From positions 3,224,001-3,288,000 of the forward strand of contig NZ_LR594659.1 in NCBI RefSeq assembly GCF_901827155.1: 64,000 nt of DNA, given 5' to 3'. Of the stretch, positions 27,742 to 36,034 are shown one piece after another. Below the pieces are notes generated by a model. The model ran no database searches. It was not told the origin of the DNA and saw only the letters and a program-made list of their open reading frames with translations. Position 1 is the stretch's first letter. Every line of letters starts with the position of its first letter. Origin of the DNA: Variovorax sp. PBL-H6 (GTDB lineage: Bacteria > Pseudomonadota > Gammaproteobacteria > Burkholderiales > Burkholderiaceae_C). The position numbers and the translations under genes were made by a program.

Positions 27742-29883
27742 ATGCTGACCCAGGTTCAAGCAGCCCCTGGCGCCGGGCTGGATGCATTCTTCAAGGCCGA
27801 CGGCGTGGCCGTGATCGGCGCGTCCGACGACATCACCAAGATCGGCGGCCGCCCCGTGCAGCTGCTGCGCAAGTACGGCTATGCCGGCGCCATCTATCCG
27901 ATCAATCCCAAGGGCGGAACCATCCAGGGCCTGCAGGCCTACGCCTCGATCCTGGACACGCCAGCGGCGCCGGAGCTGGCGATCGTGGCCGTGCCCGCCG
28001 GTGCCACACTGCAAGCCGTGCGCGACTGCGCCGAGCGCGGTGTGCGCGGCGTGATCGTGCTGTCCACCGGCTTTGCGGAGGCCGGGCCCGAAGGCGCGGC
28101 CATGCAGGCCGAGCTGGTGCGGGTGGCGCGCAACCATGGCATGCGGCTGCTGGGGCCGAACTGCCTGGGCATCGTCAACGTGATCGACAAGCTGGTGGGC
28201 TCTTTCTCCATCGCGCTGGAACAAAGCATGCCGACCGCCGGACAGGTGGGCATCGTCTCGCAGTCGGGCAACATCGGCAGCTTCACCATGCGCAACATGG
28301 CCGATCGCGGCCTCGGCGTGAGCCGGTTCATGGCCACCGGCAACGAAGCCGACGTGGATGTGGCCGACGGCATTGCCGCGCTGGCGCACGATCCTGCCAC
28401 GCGCATCATCCTGTGCTGCATGGAAACCTGCCGCGATGCAGGACGCCTGATCGAGGCGCTCGACATGGCGCGCCGCCAGCACAAGCCGGTGATCGTTCTC
28501 AAGATCGGCGCCACCGAGCAAGGCCAGGCGGCCGCTGCCTCGCACACCGGTGCGCTCACGGGCTCCGACGCAGTGTTCGATGCCGTCTTCCGCCGCTATG
28601 GCGTGTTGCGCGTGCGCTCGTTCGAAGAGCTGCTCGAGGTGGGCCACGCCGTTGCCCTGCTGGGCACCGCGCGGCTGCCTGCAACGGAAGCCGTGACGCT
28701 CGTGGCCGCTTCCGGCGGATTCGGAATCATGATGGCGGATGCCATGGTGGAAGCCGGCATGACGCTGCCGCAGCTCGCCGACACGACCAAGGCCCTGATC
28801 CGCGAGGCCGTGCCGACCGCCGGCACCAACAATCCGGTGGACGCATCGGCCCAGATGTCTGCGCGGCCGGACATCCTGCTGAAGATGTTGACTGCCCTGC
28901 AGGACGACGAGAACGGCAGCACGCTGGTGCTGCTGCTGGCGCTTTCGCTGTACAACCCCCGCCTGCGCGGCGTGTACCTGGAGGCGCTGTCGAAGATCCG
29001 CGCCAGCCATCCCGACCGCCTGCTGATCCTCATCAGCCAGGGACCGGCCGATGCGGTCGCGGAGATCAATGCCCTGGGCATCCCGGTGTTCCCCGGCATT
29101 CCAGCGGCAGCCCGGGGCCTGGCAGGTCTCGTCAAGCTCGGCCAGCTGAGTGCCCTGCCCCCCGCCCCCGCGTATGGCGGCCCTGTCGACGAGGTCGATC
29201 CGGCCGTGTTTCGCAATGAGTTCCATGCCAAGAAGGCATTGGCGGCTGCGGGGATCAGCGTGCCGCGCGAGGAGGTCGTGACTTCAGCCGACGATGCCGT
29301 GCGCAGCGCACAGGCCACCGGGTACCCCGTGGTCCTCAAGATCGCATCGGAAGACATCGCCCACAAGACCGAGATCGGCGGGGTGGCGCTGCACCTGCAT
29401 GATGACGATGCCGTGCGCGAAGCGTACGGCCGCCTCATCGCCAACGCCGCCAGGCACGCACCGCAGGCGCGCCTGGATGGCGTACTGGTGGCCCCGATGG
29501 TCAGTGGCGGCGTGGAGCTGATCGCAGGGGTCTCGCGCGACCCTGTATTCGGCCCGGTCGTGATGGTGGGACTGGGCGGCATCCATGCGGAGATCCTCAA
29601 GGACGTCGCCGTGCAGGTGGCGCCCGTCTCCGAGGAAGAGGCCCTGCGGATGATCCGCGGCCTCAAGATGTTCGCGCTGCTCGACGGCGCCCGCGGCCAG
29701 CCCAAGGCCGACGTCGCCGCTGCCGCGCACACGGTGGCCCGGCTCTCGGAGTTTGCATGCCGCCATGCCGAAGACGTCGCTGAAATCGACATGAACCCCA
29801 TCCTGGTCAAGCCCGAGGGCGAGGGTTGCCTCGTTCTGGATGCCTTGATGGTCCCGACCTCACGCAACACAGCTGCACATTGA
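27742..29883 (+). CDS. ADP-forming acyl-CoA synthetase
   Basis: 713 residues. The N-terminal CoA-binding Rossmann domain (VAVIGASDDITKIGGRPVQLL) is followed by succinyl-CoA-ligase-like domains with SQSGNIGSF, then an ATP-grasp domain (about residues 490-700: VLKIASEDIAHKTEIGGV). It activates a carboxylic acid to a CoA thioester with release of ADP. This single-chain, ATP-grasp type is common in bacterial catabolic gene sets. It lies 4 bp after the hydratase gene. Confidence 0.92.
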   Translation: MLTQVQAAPGAGLDAFFKADGVAVIGASDDITKIGGRPVQLLRKYGYAGAIYPINPKGGTIQGLQAYASILDTPAAPELAIVAVPAGATLQAVRDCAERGVRGVIVLSTGFAEAGPEGAAMQAELVRVARNHGMRLLGPNCLGIVNVIDKLVGSFSIALEQSMPTAGQVGIVSQSGNIGSFTMRNMADRGLGVSRFMATGNEADVDVADGIAALAHDPATRIILCCMETCRDAGRLIEALDMARRQHKPVIVLKIGATEQGQAAAASHTGALTGSDAVFDAVFRRYGVLRVRSFEELLEVGHAVALLGTARLPATEAVTLVAASGGFGIMMADAMVEAGMTLPQLADTTKALIREAVPTAGTNNPVDASAQMSARPDILLKMLTALQDDENGSTLVLLLALSLYNPRLRGVYLEALSKIRASHPDRLLILISQGPADAVAEINALGIPVFPGIPAAARGLAGLVKLGQLSALPPAPAYGGPVDEVDPAVFRNEFHAKKALAAAGISVPREEVVTSADDAVRSAQATGYPVVLKIASEDIAHKTEIGGVALHLHDDDAVREAYGRLIANAARHAPQARLDGVLVAPMVSGGVELIAGVSRDPVFGPVVMVGLGGIHAEILKDVAVQVAPVSEEEALRMIRGLKMFALLDGARGQPKADVAAAAHTVARLSEFACRHAEDVAEIDMNPILVKPEGEGCLVLDALMVPTSRNTAAH

Positions 29884-29891
29884 AGTCCCCC

Positions 29892-31094
29892 ATGCACATG
29901 GAAAAGAACCCGGCCATTCCGGACGCTTCAGCAGGAGCGGCCGTCTACCGCCAGTACGCGCGCCATTGGCTGCGCGCCCACCTGCCCGAGCACATGCGTG
30001 CGGACAGCGTCGACTACCGCACGCCCACGCTGGACGAGTGCCGCGATTGGGAGGCGTCCATGTACGACGCGGGGCTGGCGGGCATGACGTGGCCCAAGGC
30101 CCATGGCGGCCTCGGCCTGACGCTGCGGGAACACCTGGCCGTCAACAAGGAAGTGGGCGCACTGGCCATGCCCGAGAGCGTGAGCTCGATCGGCAAGGAA
30201 CTCGCGGGGCCCATCATCCAGACGGTAGGCACCGAGGAGCAGAAGCAGTTGTTCCTGCCGAGCATCCTTTCCATGCGCAACTACTGGTGCCAGGGCTTCT
30301 CGGAGCCCGACGCGGGCTCCGACCTGGCGCGCCTGCGTACCAAGGCCGTGCAGGAAGGCGGCACGTGGCGCATCAACGGACAGAAGATCTGGACCAGCGG
30401 TGCCGCCAAGGCGCACTACTGCCTGCTCCTCACCCGCACCGGCACGGTGGCCGACAAGCACAGGGGGCTGTTGATGTTCGCCGTGCCCATGGACACGCCG
30501 GGCATCCGGGTGGTGCCCATCAAGTCGATCGACGGCAAGGAATCGTTCGCCGAGGTCTTCTTCGACAACGTCGAAGTGCCCGACAGCGCGCGCCTCGGGG
30601 CACCGGACGAGGGCTGGAATGCGGCCATCCGCGTCCTGTCGATCGAGCGCGCCACGAACCGCATGTACCGCGCATGGCGCTTCGAATGCGAACTGCGCCA
30701 GCTCATTGCCGCGTGCAAGTCCGACGCGCAACTGTCGAAGTTGCTGGACGACGGTTACTACCAGCGCCGCATCGGCGACGTGGTGGGCGAGATCGACGCG
30801 CTGAAGGGCCTGGTCGAGCGCACGGTGAACCAGATGATGGCGGGCGACAAGATCGGCGCACGGGGCTCGCTGACCAAGCTCTTCTGGTCGGAATGCCACC
30901 AGGCCTTCATGGGCCTGGCGCTGTCGGTCGTGTCGCACGTCAACCCGCGCTCCAGCGCGCTGGCGCAACGCGCCCGCAAGCACTTCACCACAGGCTACCT
31001 GTACGCGCGTGCCGAAACCATCTACGCCGGCACGACCGAAGTGCAGCTGGACATCATTGCGCAACGCATCATGAATCTGCCCAAGGATCTCTGA
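29892..31094 (+). CDS. acyl-CoA dehydrogenase, large subunit type
   Basis: 400 residues. The FAD and substrate regions are visible: WCQGFSEPDAGSDLARL, IWTSGAAKAHYCLLLTRT and a C-terminal YARAETIYAGTTEVQLDIIAQRIM. The short-chain enzymes put the catalytic Glu at the YEGT position, but here this is IYAGT. The base may instead be the Glu of LSIERAT near residue 252, as in isovaleryl-CoA dehydrogenase. It is 1 bp from the next acyl-CoA dehydrogenase-like gene, so the two probably form a heteromer. Confidence 0.9.
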   Translation: MHMEKNPAIPDASAGAAVYRQYARHWLRAHLPEHMRADSVDYRTPTLDECRDWEASMYDAGLAGMTWPKAHGGLGLTLREHLAVNKEVGALAMPESVSSIGKELAGPIIQTVGTEEQKQLFLPSILSMRNYWCQGFSEPDAGSDLARLRTKAVQEGGTWRINGQKIWTSGAAKAHYCLLLTRTGTVADKHRGLLMFAVPMDTPGIRVVPIKSIDGKESFAEVFFDNVEVPDSARLGAPDEGWNAAIRVLSIERATNRMYRAWRFECELRQLIAACKSDAQLSKLLDDGYYQRRIGDVVGEIDALKGLVERTVNQMMAGDKIGARGSLTKLFWSECHQAFMGLALSVVSHVNPRSSALAQRARKHFTTGYLYARAETIYAGTTEVQLDIIAQRIMNLPKDL

Positions 31095-31095
31095 G

Positions 31096-32058
31096 ATGAC
31101 CACGTCGGACAACGATCTCAAGCCCGAAGAGTTTGCGCAGGCCGCAGCCGAGGCCATTGCCGATGCGCAGACCCGCGACTTCCGTGACACCGCGCAGGTC
31201 CTGGCCCATGCAGGGCTGTGCGGTGTATGCGCGCTCGAAGATGCCGGCGGCCTTGGACTGGGCATCGAATTCGCCCTGCCCATCGCGGCCGAGGCGGGCA
31301 AGCTGCGCCTTCGGTGGCCGTTGCTCGAAACCATCCTGATAGCCAAGGCGCTGGGTGACTCCCCTCTGGCGGCAGAGCTTGCCGGCGGCGCACGCGTCGC
31401 CACATGGGCATGGCAAGGCAGTCTTCAGGACCGGTGGGCGGGGCAGGCCCGCTGTGCCAAGGACTGCGACTGGGTGCTCGTGGCCGATGGCCACGGCGGC
31501 GGTGCCCTGCTGGACCTCAGCTCGGTCGAGATGCGCGACGATGGCGCGCTGGACCCGGAGAACCCCCAGTCGTGGCTGGCGCTGGACAGCGCCAAGGTGC
31601 TGGCCGAGCTGGATGCCGCCACCTTCTCGGCGCTGCAGCGCGACAGCCAGATCCTGATCGCCGGCTTCGTCAACGGCGCCGCCGAAGCCGCCCTGGCCAC
31701 CACGGCCGAGTACATGTCGACCCGCGTGCAGTTCGGACGCCCGCTGTCGGCCAAGCAGGCCGTTCGCCACCTGCTGGCGCGCATGCGCCTGCTGCAGGAA
31801 GCCTCCAACGCGGGCATCGAGCGTGTGCTCGGCACGGATGAATACGGCAGCGTGCGCAATGCCCAACCGGTTTTGGCCAATGCCCTGGCGAGCGCGGCCT
31901 TCGTCCTGGAGAAATCCATCCACCTGCACGGCGGCATGGGCTTTACCTGGGAAGTGCCCTTGCACTACGCGCTTCGCGAAGTGCGCAAGTTCGACGCGGC
32001 ATTCGGCTCGGGTGCGCTCGCCAGCCAGGTCGGCCGGGACTTCATCCGGTCTGCATGA
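31096..32058 (+). CDS. acyl-CoA dehydrogenase-like partner subunit
   Basis: 320 residues, short for this family. The C-terminal half is normal (TRVQFGRPLSAKQAVRHLLARM, SIHLHGGMGFTWEVPLHYALREV), but the N-terminal and middle domain are reduced. The family includes heteromeric pairs such as the alpha2beta2 ChsE1/ChsE2 steroid enzymes. The tight spacing supports the same here. It is unclear which subunit is catalytic. Confidence 0.85.
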   Translation: MTTSDNDLKPEEFAQAAAEAIADAQTRDFRDTAQVLAHAGLCGVCALEDAGGLGLGIEFALPIAAEAGKLRLRWPLLETILIAKALGDSPLAAELAGGARVATWAWQGSLQDRWAGQARCAKDCDWVLVADGHGGGALLDLSSVEMRDDGALDPENPQSWLALDSAKVLAELDAATFSALQRDSQILIAGFVNGAAEAALATTAEYMSTRVQFGRPLSAKQAVRHLLARMRLLQEASNAGIERVLGTDEYGSVRNAQPVLANALASAAFVLEKSIHLHGGMGFTWEVPLHYALREVRKFDAAFGSGALASQVGRDFIRSA

Positions 32059-32072
32059 ACCAAGGAACAGCA

Positions 32073-32831
32073 ATGAATCAGGACCTGCTCGGCCGCGTGG
32101 CCCTCATCACCGGCGCAGGCGCCGGTATCGGCCGCGAAACCGCCTTCCAGATGGCGGCCCGCGGGGCCATCGTCTGCGTGAACGACCTCAAGGAAGAACT
32201 GGTGACGCCCGTGGTGGCGGACATCAGGTCGCGCGGAGGGCAGGCCATCGGCATCGCGCTGAACATTGCGACCCGCGAAGGAATCCGCGAGGCGATCCAG
32301 CGCTCGTTCGAGCACGGCAAGCGCTTCGACATCCTCGTCAACAACGCGGCCTGGGTGCGCTACCAGGCGATCCCCGAAATCATGCCGGAGACCGTGGACC
32401 GCATGCTGGATGTCGGCTTCAAGTCCGTGATCTGGAGCCTGCAGGAGGCCGCGGCGGTCATGGACCCGCAGCGCGGTGGCTCGGTCGTGAATGTGGCCTC
32501 CGTCGCGGCTTTGCGCTCGGCCGCGAATTCGGTGGTCTATTCCGGCATCAAGGCCGGCATCCTGGGCATCACCCGCGCCGCGGCCGCGGAACTGGGTGCA
32601 CGCAACATCCGCGTCAATGCCGTGTGCCCATCGGCCGTTCCCACCGAAGGCACGCAGCGCAACCGCAATGCCGAACGCGATGCCAACCGCATTGCCCGCA
32701 CGCCGCTGGGCCGATTGGGAACAGTCGAAGACATCGCACGCAGCATCTGCTTCCTGGCCAGCGATGAGGCGGGCTTCATCACGGCGCAGGCCTTGGCGGT
32801 GGACGGCGGCATCACGCTGACCAACATCTGA
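32073..32831 (+). CDS. short-chain dehydrogenase/reductase
   Basis: 252 residues from ATG 32073 with AAGGA upstream. It has TGAGAGIG (NAD(P) motif), NNAAW, the Ser of VVNVASVAALR, the active Y-S-G-I-K, and the VDGGITLTN ending. It probably oxidises the hydroxyacyl-CoA or an alcohol of the pathway. It is 14 bp after the acyl-CoA dehydrogenase partner and 18 bp before the second SDR. Confidence 0.92.
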   Translation: MNQDLLGRVALITGAGAGIGRETAFQMAARGAIVCVNDLKEELVTPVVADIRSRGGQAIGIALNIATREGIREAIQRSFEHGKRFDILVNNAAWVRYQAIPEIMPETVDRMLDVGFKSVIWSLQEAAAVMDPQRGGSVVNVASVAALRSAANSVVYSGIKAGILGITRAAAAELGARNIRVNAVCPSAVPTEGTQRNRNAERDANRIARTPLGRLGTVEDIARSICFLASDEAGFITAQALAVDGGITLTNI

Positions 32832-32849
32832 TCCATCGCTGACCTGCAG

Positions 32850-34073
32850 ATGCCCACCGTTCTGATCACCGGTGCCGCCTCGGGCATCGGGCGCGACACC
32901 GCACGGCTGTTTGCCGGCGCAGGCTGGCAATGCGTGCTGGTCGACAACAACGAGCAGGCCTTGTACCTGTCGGGACAAGGCCTGCCCTCCCCCGCTTCGG
33001 GCGTGCATGTGCTGCGCACGATCGACCTGACGGACCCCAGGCAGATCGCGTCCCTGTGTGAAGGCACGCCCGAACTCGACGCCGTCATCAACAACGCCGG
33101 CATGTCCGACACGTCCAATACGCCGCTCGCAGCGCAAGGCCAGGCGCAGCTGGATCGCCTGCTCGCGCTGAATCTGGCAGCGCCGGCGGCGGTGGTGGAT
33201 GCGTGTACTCATCTGCTCAAGGCCGGCGCACGCATCGTGAACGTGGCATCCGGCGCTGGCCTGCATGCCATTCCATGGCGCGGTGCCTACAGCCCGAGCA
33301 AGGCGGGACTCATCGCGCAGACCTTGGCCCTGGCAAAGGCGCGCCCCGACTGGTGCGTGACGGTGCTGGCCCCAGGATTCGTGCGGACCGAATTGGTGGA
33401 CGGACTCATCCAGGCCGGTCGACTCAGGCCCGAGCGCGCAGTCGCGAAGATTCCGCTCGGCCGCATGGCGGTACCGGAGGAAATGGCGCGGGCGCTGTAC
33501 TTTCTGGCCAGCACCGGAGCGCAACCGCTGAGCGGGCAGGTGCTCGCAGTGAATGGCGGCTCTTCTGTCTATGGCGGCAGCCAGCCGTTCGCGCCGGCCA
33601 CGCTGCAACCGCGACCCTTCGATATGCCGCTGCACCTGGAGGTCTGCGGCGGCGAAGCGGCACCATGGAAAGCCGTGGCACAGGCGCCCGCGGAAGGCGC
33701 GCACTATGCAGCCTGCCTCGATCTGTCGCCGCTGCACTGTGAATCGACTTGCCTGTTGGAGGCCGTGCATGCCGCCGCGGCACGTTTCGCAGCGCGCTGC
33801 GCAGAGCAGGCCAGCCTGACGTTGATGTTGCCTTTCGAAAAGGCCGGTCGGTGGCAAGACGCCGGCGATGCTGCCGCGGCACGCATGCTGGTCTCGACAC
33901 TCGCCTGCGAGTGGGGACCTCGGGCCTTGCGAATCAATGCGCTGGAAGTACCGAGGGAGGTGGACCCAGCGGCATTGCACCCATTGCTGCGCTTCGTCTG
34001 CGGATCTGCTGCCCAGTACCTCACGGGGCAAACCATTGCTTGCCGTGGCGCCGTGCCACAGGAGTCGCCATGA
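32850..34073 (+). CDS. SDR with a C-terminal degenerate second SDR half
   Basis: 407 residues, about 150 longer than a normal SDR. The first domain (1-240) is complete: TGAASGIG, NNAG, IVNVASGAG and the active Y-S-P-S-K, ending in AVNGGSSVYGG. The second part (about 255-400) ends like an SDR (LVSTLACEWGPRALRINALEV, QYLTGQTIACRGA) but lacks the glycine-rich NAD motif and the Tyr-Lys pair. It looks like a fused, catalytically dead SDR domain. Its stop overlaps the next ATG (ATGA). Confidence 0.85.
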   Translation: MPTVLITGAASGIGRDTARLFAGAGWQCVLVDNNEQALYLSGQGLPSPASGVHVLRTIDLTDPRQIASLCEGTPELDAVINNAGMSDTSNTPLAAQGQAQLDRLLALNLAAPAAVVDACTHLLKAGARIVNVASGAGLHAIPWRGAYSPSKAGLIAQTLALAKARPDWCVTVLAPGFVRTELVDGLIQAGRLRPERAVAKIPLGRMAVPEEMARALYFLASTGAQPLSGQVLAVNGGSSVYGGSQPFAPATLQPRPFDMPLHLEVCGGEAAPWKAVAQAPAEGAHYAACLDLSPLHCESTCLLEAVHAAAARFAARCAEQASLTLMLPFEKAGRWQDAGDAAAARMLVSTLACEWGPRALRINALEVPREVDPAALHPLLRFVCGSAAQYLTGQTIACRGAVPQESP

Positions 34074-34816
34074 AAACACCAGCCGGCCCGGCCGACGACG
34101 CGCGCGAGCAGATCAAGCAGTCCTTCATCGCGGAGCGAGGCTACTGGCGCCCCTGGACCGAGACCATGCTGCAGGTGTGCCCCGCCTTCGTGCAGCAATA
34201 CGCTCGCTATGCCGGCTATCCCGCGCGCACCGGGCCGCTGACGGAGCGCATGGTGGAGCTCATCTATGTGGCGCTCGATTCCTCTTCTTCCCATCTATTC
34301 GAGCCCGGCTTGCACACCCACATGAAGCGGGCGCTCGAAGCAGGTGCTACCCAGGCAGACATTTTCGATGTGCTGCACCTTGTTGCCGTGCAAGGTGTTG
34401 CCAGCGTGTGCCAGGCGACCGACATCCTGGCCGAGTTCACTGACTTGAGCGCAATGGCGTCGGTCGACGAGGCACTCCAGATTCGCATCGACCGGCTCGG
34501 TCCCGAGCACGCGCTGGCACTGACCTCTGTCGCGCGGCTCGACCCGGGCTATGCCGAGATGCTTCTCGACTTTGTCGAGCAAGGCCGTCCCGGCGATGGC
34601 CTCACCCCGGCGGAGCGCAGCCTGGTCCAGCTGGCATTGCACGCGTGCTTTACAGCTTTCAATCCGCAGGCGATACGGCAGATCGTCGCCACGGCGCTGT
34701 CGCAAGAGCTGACACCGGCCGAGCTGCTGCAGGCCATCCAGTTGGGGGCGCACCTGGCGGTCCATGGGACTGCGCTCGGCACGAATGTGTTCCGGCAAGT
34801 TCAAGGCTTTGGGTAA
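34070..34816 (+). CDS. carboxymuconolactone-decarboxylase-like protein
   Basis: 248 residues with two CMD-type modules. The first carries ERMVELIYVALDSSSSHLFEPGLHTHMKRALEAGATQADIFDVL and the second LTPAERSLVQLALHACF with ELTPAELLQAIQLGAHLAVHG. The CxxC of AhpD-type peroxidases is absent, so I would not call it a peroxidase. It could be a decarboxylase or a carrier for a small step in the pathway. It ends the rightward operon. Confidence 0.82.
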   Translation: MKTPAGPADDAREQIKQSFIAERGYWRPWTETMLQVCPAFVQQYARYAGYPARTGPLTERMVELIYVALDSSSSHLFEPGLHTHMKRALEAGATQADIFDVLHLVAVQGVASVCQATDILAEFTDLSAMASVDEALQIRIDRLGPEHALALTSVARLDPGYAEMLLDFVEQGRPGDGLTPAERSLVQLALHACFTAFNPQAIRQIVATALSQELTPAELLQAIQLGAHLAVHGTALGTNVFRQVQGFG

Positions 34817-34906
34817 CGCACCAGCGTGTGGGTGGCGCATGGGCAGTGAGCACATGGGCCAACTGGCATCGGACGCAAGCGCCCTGGCAATCTAGACCTC
34901 GCTTGA

Positions 34907-34936
34907 TTGACACTGGCAGCTCGCGCACCCTAGACT
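34907..34936 (+). promoter_or_regulatory. probable promoter of the decarboxylase-like/cyclase operon
   Basis: TTGACA (34907-34912) and TAGACT (34931-34936) are 18 bp apart. The -35 is perfect. The same spacing and the same TAGACT occur before the FadL gene (47663-47692). The first gene starts 98 bp downstream with a strong GGAGGA. Confidence 0.55.
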
Positions 34937-35034
34937 GCTAACGCTTTCGTGCTAGCCGACCTTGGCCGCGGGGGACTGGCGAGTGTCGGGCGTATCCACC
35001 GTTCAATAAGCAGCATGAAACGGAGGAAGAGTCC

Positions 35035-36000
35035 ATGAACTTGGGTGACCTTTCGCGACCGGGCGTCTTGCGCCGGTGGTGGCGCGTGGTCTGGGTCGCG
35101 CTCCTGGTCGCATCAAGCGGTGCGTACGGCGGCCCGGAGGCGGATGTGTTTTCCCGTCCTACGGATTTCGTGGGCACCTACGATCCGAGGCCCGGCCCGA
35201 CGTGGACAGGCCTGCAGTCGACCTACAGCGGTACGGTGGTCGTCACCATGATCGATCGGGAGATCGTGAAAAAGATGCTTCCCGATGGACTGTCTCTTGC
35301 GAGGCTCAAGCCATCGGTCACCGGCGCCGCCGCGTCCAAGCACCCTGTCGTGCACCTGATCGGGGACCAGCGCGAGCCTTCCACCCTGTTCTGGGGCTAT
35401 CCGACGCAAGTGGGAACCGGGTACGAAGAGATGATCCTTCTCATCCCTTTCGTCGTGCGGGGGCCGCTCGGCGACAGGTGGCACAACTACGTGCCGCGGA
35501 TGTACCTCAACAATCAGACCGCGGTCGACGGCGGGAACGAGTTCTTCGGCTACGCCAAGGAGCTCGCGAACCTGGGCCGGACGGAAAACCCGGGCGCGAC
35601 GACGCACACGGTGTCCAGCCCCGACCTCGCGACGACCTGGTTCGTGGATGACATCGATACCCCGGCACAGTGGGGTTCGATGCCGGGCGTGGCCTCCACG
35701 CTTGCGCGATGGAACGACATCCGCAGCATCCTGGAGATGCCGTTCCTCGGCCTGCGCCCGGCGGACGTACTCGCGCCGGCGGGCATCAAGCGCAGCGCCT
35801 TGCTGATCTGTTCCTACTGGGAACTGAGCTACTCCAACGCGATGCTTGCCCCGACCAAGAGCAGGCACCGAATCGTGACGAAGTTCCGCGACGGCATGGA
35901 GGACTGGGTGGCCCTGGGCACGCTTTCGAGCGCCCAGGGCGGCGCGGTTTCCATGCGCGACGTTCGCTGGCGGCTTGCCATGCCGCCGCAAGGCTGCTGA
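35035..36000 (+). CDS. secreted acetoacetate-decarboxylase-like protein
   Basis: 321 residues. The N-terminus has a signal or anchor (WWRVVWVALLVASSGAYGG). The rest resembles the acetoacetate decarboxylase fold: YEEMILLIPFVVRG, YVPRMYLNNQTAVDGGNEFFGYAKELANL with a Lys at the position of the catalytic Lys region. The known enzyme acts in the cytoplasm, so a secreted version is odd and may be a lipid or polyketide modifying enzyme instead. It is followed after 34 bp by the cyclase gene. It is not clear that the Lys is catalytic. Confidence 0.72.
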   Translation: MNLGDLSRPGVLRRWWRVVWVALLVASSGAYGGPEADVFSRPTDFVGTYDPRPGPTWTGLQSTYSGTVVVTMIDREIVKKMLPDGLSLARLKPSVTGAAASKHPVVHLIGDQREPSTLFWGYPTQVGTGYEEMILLIPFVVRGPLGDRWHNYVPRMYLNNQTAVDGGNEFFGYAKELANLGRTENPGATTHTVSSPDLATTWFVDDIDTPAQWGSMPGVASTLARWNDIRSILEMPFLGLRPADVLAPAGIKRSALLICSYWELSYSNAMLAPTKSRHRIVTKFRDGMEDWVALGTLSSAQGGAVSMRDVRWRLAMPPQGC

Positions 36001-36034
36001 CACGGCGCGGCAAGAGATCTGGAGTGGAGCAGCC

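Noticed and set aside
27724..29226. A minus-strand 500-codon frame opposite the acyl-CoA synthetase
   Set aside because: No motif and shadow-like composition; the synthetase domains on the plus strand are plain.
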